From contig NC_013235.1 of the NCBI RefSeq assembly GCF_000024365.1, forward strand, positions 2,232,001-2,296,000: DNA of 64,000 nucleotides. Direction: 5' to 3'. A model generated the notes under the pieces. It was not told where the DNA came from. It did no database searches and saw nothing but the letters and a program-made list of their open reading frames with translations. This document shows, piece after piece, positions 56,392 to 64,000 of the stretch. Numbering within the stretch: position 1 is the first letter of the stretch; every line of letters begins with the position of its first letter. This DNA comes from Nakamurella multipartita DSM 44233 (GTDB lineage Bacteria; Actinomycetota; Actinomycetes; Mycobacteriales; Nakamurellaceae). Both the position numbers and the translations under genes were made by a program.

Positions 56392-58077
56392 CCTCGATCT
56401 TTCGCGCGGCGGCCGGATGATGTCGTAGGCGGAGGTCGTGATCATTTTTCGCCTCCTTCGTTGGTCATGGGTTGGCTGCTGGACCCCGTGGTCGCAGGGG
56501 TGGCGTCGGGTTCCACTGCCCGGTTCGGGGTCCTTGGTTCGTGGCGGGTGGACGATGGCCGGTCAGGTTGATTGCGGCAGGCTCCGGAGCCGGCCCAGGC
56601 CATCCAGGAGCAGGTCGCGGTGGGGTGCGTGGGCGGACAGGCGGAGCCAGGTGCGGCGGGCTCTGCGGCCGATCCGGGCAGCGATGCTGAACAGGCGGTG
56701 CCGCAGCTTCTTGGGTTCCCAGGTCCGGGCCGGGGTGCCGGTGAATGCGAGCATCTGCATCCACGCGGTCAGTTCGATGGCCAGTTGCACGACCTCGATC
56801 CATACCTGGTTCTGCGTGAAGTCCTTGAGGGGCAGGTTGTTCAGGCCGGTGTCCTTGGCGTTGCGGATCCGGTCCTCGCAGCGGGCGCGGCGCCGGTGCC
56901 GCAGTTCCAGATCGGCGAGCTGCCCGCCGGCGGTGTTCGTGGCGAACGTGGTGAGCCGGTTGCCGTTCGAATCGGTGAACTTGAGCTGAGCGCCGGGATG
57001 GGGTCGTTCGGCGCGGACGATGACCCGCATCCCGGTGGGCCAGCCGGTCAGCTTGAGCACCCCGGTTAGCTCGGCCACCCACGCCCCGTGGGGCTTGCCG
57101 TCGCCGTCGTACGCCGGGGTCCACGCGGAGTCCGGGAGCGCGTCGACCTGGGTGGTGATGTCGGTGGTCATGGTGAACCCGACCGAGTACTGCACCCGTT
57201 GCCGGGTCAGCCAGGCCACGAACTCGTGGGTGCCGCCGGCGCCGTCGGTGCGGACCAACACGCGGCGACCGGGCTGCCGGGCCGCGCTCGAGGCGGGCAA
57301 CTGCGCGAGCGCGGCCTTGACCACGCTGATGTGGTCGGCGGCGGTGTTGGATCCGGCGTTGCCTGGCCGCAGCAGCATCGCCAGGGTTTCGCCGGTGCCG
57401 CCCGGTCCGTGGTCGGCCCAGGCGCCGATCGGGTGAAACCCGAATCCCTTCTTGAATGTTGCTGCTGCGAGTTGCTTCTCGGAGTGCGCGGTGACCAGGG
57501 TGGCGTCCACGTCCACGACCAGCGGCGCCTTCGCCGACCGATCGTGGTCCGGCGCGGCCGGTCCAGCCAGCTTCCACGCCCGGGCGCGGGCCGCGGCCCG
57601 CGCGGCGTCGATCGCCTTGAGCGCGGTCACCGCGTCGGCGGTGAGGGTGTCGATCAGCCGGGACACCGTCGGGTCGGACGCCACGTGCCCGAACACCGCG
57701 GGTTCGGTCCGCAACTGGGCGATGTCGGCCAGGCAGTCACCGCCGATCGCCAGCGAGATCGCCAGGTCCAGCAGGATCTTGCCCGGGTCGTGCACCGCCA
57801 TCGGCCTGCGCCACGGTGCCAGCGCCGCGGACAAACCCCGCCCGATGCCAATCTTGTCCGCGGTCACGGCGAGCAGCACCGACCCGGCGTGTGACACCAC
57901 CCGCTTGCCGGTGGCATCGACTCGGAGCGACGGGTACAGCCCGGTACACTTCCGCATCAGAAAGGTGCTCCTGATTCTGGTTCGATTGGTCCCTCAGCAA
58001 GACCTATCTTCCCAGGTCGGAGCACCTTTCGTCATCATCAACACCGCGCCGCGCAGAATTGCGATGAAAGCGGCAGG
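56392..58077 (-). mobile_element. IS1380-family element copy 3
   Basis: Immediately follows copy 2, sharing the central CTAG; the right CTAG is at 58078-58081. Head-to-tail tandem of two elements between duplications of one target. Confidence 0.88.
56563..57957 (-). CDS. IS1380-family transposase, copy 3 (diverged)
   Basis: 464 aa, intact, clearly diverged from copies 1 and 2 (e.g. LLAVTADKIGIGRGLSAALAPWRRPMA). Catalytic segments conserved (DVDATLVTAHSEKQLAAATF, RCEDRIRNAKDTGLNN). Confidence 0.93.
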   Translation of the reverse strand: MRKCTGLYPSLRVDATGKRVVSHAGSVLLAVTADKIGIGRGLSAALAPWRRPMAVHDPGKILLDLAISLAIGGDCLADIAQLRTEPAVFGHVASDPTVSRLIDTLTADAVTALKAIDAARAAARARAWKLAGPAAPDHDRSAKAPLVVDVDATLVTAHSEKQLAAATFKKGFGFHPIGAWADHGPGGTGETLAMLLRPGNAGSNTAADHISVVKAALAQLPASSAARQPGRRVLVRTDGAGGTHEFVAWLTRQRVQYSVGFTMTTDITTQVDALPDSAWTPAYDGDGKPHGAWVAELTGVLKLTGWPTGMRVIVRAERPHPGAQLKFTDSNGNRLTTFATNTAGGQLADLELRHRRRARCEDRIRNAKDTGLNNLPLKDFTQNQVWIEVVQLAIELTAWMQMLAFTGTPARTWEPKKLRHRLFSIAARIGRRARRTWLRLSAHAPHRDLLLDGLGRLRSLPQST

Positions 58078-58081
58078 CTAG

Positions 58082-58736
58082 AGGGCACAAGGTGCCGCTT
58101 CGTGAGCTCTGTGAGACGGTGTGGGAAGCCATGTCAGCGGAGTTGACGAATAGCGAAGTCATGCGTCAACTTGTCGCTGAATCCCGTGACGAGCTGAGCG
58201 CAGAGTCCGAGGCACTTTCGAATGATCTTGATGAGTCGCAGCCTGATGACGATCGCTCTATTTCCGACAGGTTTGCTTTCGATAGGTTCACGCAACCGGC
58301 TCGATTCGTGATAGTCGTCGCACAAGAGGAGGCTCGGTCGATAGGCCACAACTATATAGGCGCCGAACACCTATTCCTTGGGGTACTATACCAAGCACAA
58401 GAGCTCAACGGCGAGTTAGGGTCCCTATTGAACGGGTTTGGAGTTTTCCTGGACACAAGCCGGAAACTCCTCATAAAGTTCGTTGGACGTGGCCGATACC
58501 ACGAACAAGGTCACCTAGCGTTCGCGCCCCATGCGAAGAAGGCGCTCGCAGTAGCCTATACGCGAGCAATGAAGCGCAAGGCTGATGTCGAGGTGTCGGA
58601 TATCCTGGCGGGTGTCGTGTCTATCGACGGCTTTTGGTCGCGCATAGTCGGGTGCCAGGTTGATCCTGCCCAGGTCTTTCGATTTGCGATGGTCAACTGC
58701 TCCGTGGAGTACCTGCAGGTCGTCGAGGGCAAGTAG
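58082..58736 (+). pseudogene. Clp-N-domain protein gene, 3' part
   Basis: Continuation of 54166-54698. Contains a Clp repeat-like domain (RFVIVVAQEEARSIGHNYIGAEHLFLGVLYQ ... FAPHAKKALAVAYTRAMKRKA), the substrate-binding fold of ClpA/ClpC N-domains. No AAA ATPase is attached. An ATG at 58092 could allow a 214-aa C-terminal product to be made alone. The role could be adaptor, antitoxin or stress protein; unknown. Confidence 0.75.
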
Positions 58737-58912
58737 TCGACCATTGCACCCATGGGCTCGCTGGCAAACAGTCAGTGAGCTCGGAGCTGGGAGATGGCTG
58801 ATCCCGACCTAAGATTAGGCGCCGCAGCGGCAGGTGACCATTTGCCGTCAGACCTTGGACTTCCTCGTGGTGCCCACGGTGAGGTAGGAACCACTTGGAT
58901 CCGTGCCGAGAG

Positions 58913-59178
58913 CTACGTCCGTCCTGCCGCGATACTCGGCGAGTTGCCAGGAAGGATCGCGTTGACGTCTGTCTCCAGGACCTCGGCCAGCGCCACGAGG
59001 GTCCGCAGCCGCGGGTTGGCAGAACTGCCAGGGTTCGACTCGCCCTTCTCCAGCTTCCGGTAGGTGAAGGTCGAGATGCCGGCGGCGTGGGCGACGCGTT
59101 CCTGGCTCAGGCCGATGGCCTCACGTGCCCTGGCCAGGTTGATGCCCAGGTCACGGGTGTAACGCGCCCACGTGGCCC
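58913..59178 (-). pseudogene. XRE-family regulator, 5' end removed by IS21
   Basis: Helix-turn-helix with strong XRE features (DLGINLARAREAIGLSQERVAHAAGISTFTYRKLEKGESNP, LRTLVALAEVLETDVNAIL). The reading passes into the IS21 terminus with no start codon of its own. The original start may lie beyond the IS near 61830-61850, where the minus strand has a GTG-led open frame. Confidence 0.75.
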
Positions 59179-59363
59179 TGACAGTCTGATCTGGCCCCGG
59201 GTTGGCGGTTCGACTTGGCCCCACCACCGGTGTCGGCAGGTCGAGGCGTGACGGTTTGAAGTGGCCCCACCTTCGACACGCCGGGCGCGTTGTGACGGTT
59301 TGATCTGGCCCCACCCCGACGGTGAATCCGAGTTGTTCGGTGTTCTCGGGTGAAGGGGCAGGG

Positions 59364-60968
59364 ATGGGGTCGAGGGTGGGGTTGTTCGCTGTCATCCGGC
59401 GCGACGCCCGGGTCGAGGGATTGTCGATCCGCGAGCTCGCTGATCGGCATCACGTGCACCGCAGAACCGTTCGGCAGGCGATGGCCAGTGCGTTACCGCC
59501 GCCGCGGAAGACACCGGTGCGGGTCTCCCGGAAGCTCGAACCGTTCAAGGTCACGATCGACGACTGGCTGCGGGCGGACCTGGACGCGCCGAGGAAGCAA
59601 CGCCACACCGCGAAGCGGGTGCTGGACCGGCTCCTCGACGAACACGGCGCCGCCGATGTGTCGTACTCGACGGTGCGGGATTACGTCGCCCGGCGACGCC
59701 CGGAGATCGCCGCCGCGGCCGGCCGGACCTTGTCGCAGGGTTTCGTCCCGCAGACCCATGAGCCGGGTGGTGAGGCCGAGGTCGACTTTGCCGATCTGTG
59801 GGTCGTGCTGCGCGGGGTGAAGACCAAGACGTTCCTGTTCACCCTGCGCCTGTCGTATTCCGGGAAGGCGGTGCACCGGGCGTTCGCCACCCAGGGCCAG
59901 GAGGCGTTCCTGGAAGGTCATGTGCACGCGTTCACCGAACTGGGCGGCACCCCGATCGACAAGATCCGCTACGACAACCTCAAAGCCGCGGTGTCCCGGG
60001 TGCTGTTCGGTCGTGGCCGGGAGGAATCCGGCCGGTGGGTGGCGTTCCGATCCCATTTCGGGTTCGATGCGTTCTACTGCCACCCCGGGCAGGAAGGTGC
60101 CCACGAGAAGGGCGGCGTCGAAGGCGAGGGCGGCCGGTTCCGCCGCAACCACTGCGTCCCGATGCCGGTCGTGGACTCCATCGAGCAGCTCAATGAGCTG
60201 CTCGTCGCGGCGGACGCGAAGGATAACTACCGGCGGATCGCGAGCCGCACCAACACCGTCGCCCAGGACTGGGCGTTCGAACGGGACACGCTGCGGCCGT
60301 TGCCGTCCGAGGTGTTCCCGACCTGGCTGACTCTGACCCCCAGGGTTGACCGGTATGCCCGGGTGACCGTCCGGCAACGGCACTACTCGGTGCCGGCCCG
60401 GTTCATCGGCCGCCGGGTCCGGGTGCAGCTCGGCGCTTCATCGGTGACCGCGTTCGACGGTCGCACCGTCATCGCCACCCATGAACGGGTCATGCTCAAG
60501 GGCGGCCAGTCCCTGGTCCTGGACCACTACCTCGAGGTGCTGCAACGCAAACCCGGCGCACTGCCCAACGCGACCGCGTTGGTGCAGGCCCGCGCGTCCG
60601 GAATGTTCACCGCGGCGCATGAGGCGTTCTGGGCCGCCGCCCGCAAGGCTCATGGTGACTCCGGCGGCACCCGAGCGTTGATCGAGGTGCTGCTGCTGCA
60701 CCGGCACCTGGCCGCCTCCGATGTGATCGCGGGGATCACCGCCGCTCTCACGGTGGGCTCGGTCAGCCCGGACGTCGTCGCTGTCCAGGCCCGCAAAACC
60801 GCGCACCAGTGCAGCGCAGACGCAGTGATCGCATCACCGAACACCACACCGGCCGGGGATCGGGTGGTCAGCCTGACCGAGCGGCGCCTGGCGGAGCTGC
60901 CCGCCGACTCGCGCCCGTTGCCGTCGGTGTCGCAGTACGACGAGCTGCTGACCAGGGAATCGTCATGA
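59364..60968 (+). CDS. istA: IS21 transposase IstA
   Basis: 534 aa. N-terminal helix-turn-helix (LSIRELADRHHVHRRTVRQAM) and integrase core (EVDFADLWVVLRG with Asp, KIRYDNLKAAV with Asp, EKGGVEGEGGRFRRN with Glu). ATG at 59364; an upstream in-frame ATG at 59322 is also possible. The stop overlaps istB (ATGA). Confidence 0.95.
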   Translation: MGSRVGLFAVIRRDARVEGLSIRELADRHHVHRRTVRQAMASALPPPRKTPVRVSRKLEPFKVTIDDWLRADLDAPRKQRHTAKRVLDRLLDEHGAADVSYSTVRDYVARRRPEIAAAAGRTLSQGFVPQTHEPGGEAEVDFADLWVVLRGVKTKTFLFTLRLSYSGKAVHRAFATQGQEAFLEGHVHAFTELGGTPIDKIRYDNLKAAVSRVLFGRGREESGRWVAFRSHFGFDAFYCHPGQEGAHEKGGVEGEGGRFRRNHCVPMPVVDSIEQLNELLVAADAKDNYRRIASRTNTVAQDWAFERDTLRPLPSEVFPTWLTLTPRVDRYARVTVRQRHYSVPARFIGRRVRVQLGASSVTAFDGRTVIATHERVMLKGGQSLVLDHYLEVLQRKPGALPNATALVQARASGMFTAAHEAFWAAARKAHGDSGGTRALIEVLLLHRHLAASDVIAGITAALTVGSVSPDVVAVQARKTAHQCSADAVIASPNTTPAGDRVVSLTERRLAELPADSRPLPSVSQYDELLTRESS

Positions 60969-61744
60969 CCGCGACCCGACGGGGCGTCACCGAGGAAGCC
61001 GCCGTCGCTGCGGTCGATTCCGCCTGCCGGCTGCTGCGATTGCCGACGATCCGGTCCCGGTTCGGCGAGATCGCATCCGCGGCGGAACGAGAACAACTGA
61101 CCTACCTCGGATTCCTCGCCGAACTGGTCATGGCCGAGTGCGATGACCGGGACAAACGACGATCCATCCGGCAGATCACCGCGGCCGGATTCCCTCGCCC
61201 GAAACGGATCGAGGAGTTCGACTTCGCCGCCAACACCTCCATCACGCCGGCGGTCATCAACCAGCTCGCGACCTGCGCATGGGTCAAGACCGGTCAACCG
61301 CTGTGCCTGATCGGCGACTCCGGCACCGGCAAAACCCACCTGCTGATCGCGCTCGGCACCGCCGCCGCCGAGAAGGGCTACCGGGTCCGCTACACCCTGG
61401 CGTCCAAGCTCGTGAACGAACTCGTCGAAGCTGCCGACGAGAAACAACTGTCGAAGACGATCGCCCGCTACGGCCGAGTCGACCTCCTCTGCATCGACGA
61501 ACTTGGCTACATGGAACTCGACCGCCGCGGCGCCGAACTGCTGTTCCAGGTCCTCACCGAACGAGAAGAGAAGTCCGCCATCGCCATCGCCTCCAACGAA
61601 GCATTCTCAGGTTGGACGAAGACCTTCACCGACCCCCGGCTCTGCGCCGCCATCGTCGACCGACTCACCTTCGCCGGTCAAATCATCGAAACCGGGACCA
61701 CCAGCTACCGGCTCGCCCACGCCCGAGCCGCAAAGAGCAAGTAG
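60965..61744 (+). CDS. istB: IS21 helper ATPase IstB
   Basis: 259 aa DnaC-like AAA+ ATPase. Walker A IGDSGTGKTHLLIALG, Walker B LLCIDELGYMEL, arginine region DPRLCAAIVDRL. Works with IstA in target capture. Intact. Confidence 0.96.
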   Translation: MTATRRGVTEEAAVAAVDSACRLLRLPTIRSRFGEIASAAEREQLTYLGFLAELVMAECDDRDKRRSIRQITAAGFPRPKRIEEFDFAANTSITPAVINQLATCAWVKTGQPLCLIGDSGTGKTHLLIALGTAAAEKGYRVRYTLASKLVNELVEAADEKQLSKTIARYGRVDLLCIDELGYMELDRRGAELLFQVLTEREEKSAIAIASNEAFSGWTKTFTDPRLCAAIVDRLTFAGQIIETGTTSYRLAHARAAKSK

Positions 61745-61812
61745 CACGGCCGAGCAACCAATCCGAACGGGGCCAGATCAAACCGTCACCCCGGGGCCAG
61801 CTCAAGTTGACA

Positions 61813-62204
61813 TAGCCACCCACGAGTCGGTCGGCGCGCCGGTCACCCGTTCAGGGTCATTCAATCGCGTACTTCCGGTGGACATGTATACATGCCAAAA
61901 TGAACATGCGCATGCTCGGCCTGACCGTGCGCGGTTGTTCGGACGAGCACGGGGGGACATGGGCGGTGGGAACGGGCTGCCCAAATCCAGAACTCCGAGC
62001 GCGGTGCGCGAACAACCTTGCCCACCGGGCGGTCATCTTGATGTTTGTCATGGAGCGACAGAGACGCCGCGGTGTCCGGGGATAGGCGGGCCAGAGGAGA
62101 CTTTCGGAGTTCAGCTGACCTTGACTCCACGCTGCAGCGTGGCCGGCGATGCCTTAAGCCAGCGAAACCGCTGGGGGAAACAGTGATGTTCGGGGGACAT
62201 TGAG
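61813..62204. other. Intergenic region with palindromes
   Basis: 392 bp without a supported gene. A perfect 12-bp palindrome CATGTATACATG is followed about 15 bp later by CATGCGCATG. The first resembles FCD-GntR type sites (TGTATACA). A 61-codon frame starting near 61900 lacks a ribosome site. Confidence 0.45.
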
Positions 62205-63341
62205 ATGAGTATGTCTGGGCGTTCGAATGAGCCAGTGCGTGGCCGTCATGGTCGTGCTCGTTTGTTAGTGGCCATGGGGCTCATGGTCTGCGTCGTGGCG
62301 ACGGCGTCTGCTTGTGGAAATCGAAGTCAGGCTGCTAATGCGACCGACCCGGCCACCGGGAGATCCTCGATCACCGTCGAGTCAACCGGACCCGCTAACA
62401 TCTCAGAAGCTCCACAATCGGCATCAGGTTCGTACTCACCCGATGCTCCGACGTCATGGAACCAAGATCAGAATAGGGATGGCTTCGAGGCTGTTACGTA
62501 TGGACGAATGCTATACCTGATGGAAGAAGCGTATGGAGTGAGCTTCAAACCCTCAAAGATCACAGAAGAAGCCAATACTATTGATCCGTTCAATCCGGGA
62601 CAGCCCAGTGTTTTCGGCTTCACGTCAGTCGAATACCCGGCCGACATAAGTAACGCAAAAGCGCAGGAGATCTATAATACATGGTTCTCCAAACAAGCAT
62701 CTATACTGACCAATCTTCTCATTCAGGCGGGCGACGCACAGTCCACGGTCAAGTCAGGCTCATCTGAGGCAGCAAGCGTAACCTACTCTGTCCAAGACCT
62801 GATCTTGGTTGATGCCTCCCGAGCAGGGCTTGGACTCCAATCGCCTGGCCTAGATATGAGAAATTCAAAAGGCGATGCTTACGATGGTCTCCAGAAACAC
62901 TTTCTAGACATCGCCAACGACCCCAAGTATGCAGACCAGAATCAATGGGTGGTCTTCTCCGACAAAAAGCCAGCTGGCGATTCGTCCGCATCCGGATACC
63001 CCATCACCAACTCGTTAGCTATCGATCTTAGCTATGAGCAGAAGGTGACTCGTATGGATTTCGAGAAGCACACCGTTCCAGGCATAGCCTTGATCTCCGG
63101 CGCTATGAGTTATGCAAGGCAAGTTCCGGTTGATATCGACCCCGCCATATCATCATCCGATCTGGCAGCCGATAGAATCGTCAAAGATTTAACTGTCGAG
63201 GGACGAGGATGGAGATCGTTGCAGAACGGATCCCTCGAAGATCTGATACAAACCCAAAATGTTGGGAAGGAGCAACTCGCTTTTGTCAACGTCGACGGTC
63301 AACTCAAGGCGGAAATCTATTTGAACCCCAATGCGCGTTAA
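62205..63341 (+). CDS. Secreted lipoprotein of unknown function (378 aa)
   Basis: Signal peptide with basic n-region (RGRHGRAR), hydrophobic core (LLVAMGLMVCVVATA) and lipobox SAC near residue 37. Mature part is polar, rich in Ser, Asp, Asn and Gln, with a ~40-residue Ser/Thr linker. No family recognised. GC is visibly below core genes and codon third positions are mixed, suggesting recent transfer. ATG at 62205, second ATG two codons later. Confidence 0.8.
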   Translation: MSMSGRSNEPVRGRHGRARLLVAMGLMVCVVATASACGNRSQAANATDPATGRSSITVESTGPANISEAPQSASGSYSPDAPTSWNQDQNRDGFEAVTYGRMLYLMEEAYGVSFKPSKITEEANTIDPFNPGQPSVFGFTSVEYPADISNAKAQEIYNTWFSKQASILTNLLIQAGDAQSTVKSGSSEAASVTYSVQDLILVDASRAGLGLQSPGLDMRNSKGDAYDGLQKHFLDIANDPKYADQNQWVVFSDKKPAGDSSASGYPITNSLAIDLSYEQKVTRMDFEKHTVPGIALISGAMSYARQVPVDIDPAISSSDLAADRIVKDLTVEGRGWRSLQNGSLEDLIQTQNVGKEQLAFVNVDGQLKAEIYLNPNAR

Positions 63342-63643
63342 AGCAATAGCCTATTGACATCTGGCCGGTAGGCGCCGATGTGAAACCCCTGAAGTCCCAG
63401 CATTCTGTTGCCCGCTGCTTTCAAAATTGCTATAGGGTCAATGACGCTATGAAGGTACGGCTTGCACGTCTGCAGTATTGTTGCAGGTGTCGGCTTCGCG
63501 CCGTTATCGACCGTTCGTCGATCAACTTCTGCCTCACGTTTAACCGCATCAGCCCTTCCCGCTCGAGATGGTAGGTGTCACACCGGTGTCGCACCCTCAC
63601 CAGAGCGGGGAGGACTCACACTTTTTGCCCTAGGCTGGGCTGA
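63342..63643. other. Intergenic region, nothing recognised
   Basis: 302 bp between convergent genes. Short + strand frames here have no ribosome site. No hairpin with T-tract was found by eye. Confidence 0.45.
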
Positions 63644-64000
63644 TCAATTCTGTGGCTGGCTGAACGCCTCCTGAAACTCTTCGGTCGTCCCGAGTCCGCG
63701 GAGTAATGCTCCAATGAGCCTTTTAGCTACGACTCCCGGATGTTCGGTCATTTCGGTGAGTGTCGCCGTTGTCGTTCGCCGGTAGCTGTCTTGGTCGTAG
63801 TGCGGGCCTCGGGGTGGAAATCTCTGAGCCCAGACAAGACTGCGGCGGCCTTCGAGGCCGGTTGCTGCGATACCGAACAGCCACCCCGAGTGGTACCCAG
63901 TGAGTACTGATAGCATCCGCGCCCAATGAACCAGCCGGACCGCATATGCGACTGCGAGGCCGTCGAAAATGACTGACTCTGGCGTGCTTCGACTGTTGCG
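63644..64000 (-). CDS. Hypothetical protein, N-terminus beyond window
   Basis: The reading stays open to the right edge (SRSTPESVIFDGLAVAYAVRLVHWAR before the first internal Met). At least 118 residues, C-terminus EFQEAFSQPQN. No family recognised. Leftward, convergent with the lipoprotein gene. Confidence 0.55.
   Translation of the reverse strand, partial: RNSRSTPESVIFDGLAVAYAVRLVHWARMLSVLTGYHSGWLFGIAATGLEGRRSLVWAQRFPPRGPHYDQDSYRRTTTATLTEMTEHPGVVAKRLIGALLRGLGTTEEFQEAFSQPQN

Larger units (their letters stand above)
59179..61812 (+). mobile_element. IS21-family element
   Basis: Ends TGACAGTCTGATCTGGCCCC and (reversed) TGTCAACTTGAGCTGGCCCC. Inner copies of GACGGTTTGA plus TGGCCCC at about 59249, 59293 and 61766-61789 look like multiple transposase-binding sites. 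No target duplication is evident. Confidence 0.9.

Noticed and set aside
61900-62085. 61-codon + strand gene between IS21 and the lipoprotein
   Set aside because: No ribosome site, overlapping palindromes at the start, no recognisable features.

Overview
The window looks like chromosome from a very GC-rich actinobacterium. GC runs near 70% in the core, GTG starts and GGAGG-type ribosome sites are common, and the marker genes are actinobacterial (DUF3145, DUF3052, AhpE-type peroxiredoxin, PucR-type regulator beside a fabD-fabH-acpP-fabF-accD cluster, single-chain AceE). The species cannot be named from this sequence alone; a Nakamurella/Frankia-like actinomycete is only a guess.

Region 1 (1-20.3 kb) is ordinary core. 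It holds a carboxylesterase cut by the window edge, an ECF sigma/anti-sigma pair, a biuret/ureide nitrogen cluster (GntR regulator, allophanate hydrolase, biuret-hydrolase-like cysteine hydrolase, NCS2-like permease), idi, a LysR-DUF1697 pair, DUF3145, two exported or lipid-anchored proteins, an S51 peptidase, and the fatty-acid operon transcribed leftward in the order fabD, fabH, acpP, fabF, accD.

Region 2 (20.3-32.6 kb) is a nested insertion-sequence island. It sits between fabD and a PucR-type regulator that in relatives lies directly next to fabD. A 117-bp perfect direct repeat (20387-20503 and 32357-32473) brackets it, and 83-84 bp structured repeats occur in and around it. Exact junctions can be read: IS256-B sits in a TniA-like gene of a three-gene transposon (zinc-ribbon DUF6431 protein, DDE transposase, ExeA-like ATPase). 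That transposon sits in IS256-C with a 5-bp duplication, and IS256-C has an 8-bp duplication. Next to it an IS3 element is split by IS256-A, and an IS110 element sits in the repeat family.

Region 3 (32.6-38.5 kb) is core again: the PucR regulator, a cold-shock protein, aceE, DUF3052, a peroxiredoxin and tRNA-Val(TAC).

Region 4 (38.5 kb to the right edge) starts exactly at the tRNA with a large serine recombinase. It looks like a decaying integrative, probably once conjugative or mobilizable, element. It carries a recombinase/ImmA-like/XRE operon, an RHH protein, a TraG-like coupling ATPase, a replication-relaxation protein, an MT-A70 methyltransferase fragment and several small unknown proteins. 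Three copies of one 16-bp palindrome lie upstream of the XRE gene and of the transfer operon, suggesting one repressor controls both. Key residues are missing (Walker A Lys to Asn; HExxH to HExxY), two genes are truncated at an IS3, and seven further IS copies have inserted. Two tandem IS1380 copies split a gene ending in a Clp N-terminal-like domain, and that gene can be rebuilt in frame. The far right has lower GC and encodes a lipoprotein and an unrecognised protein cut by the window end. No CRISPR array or rRNA was seen.
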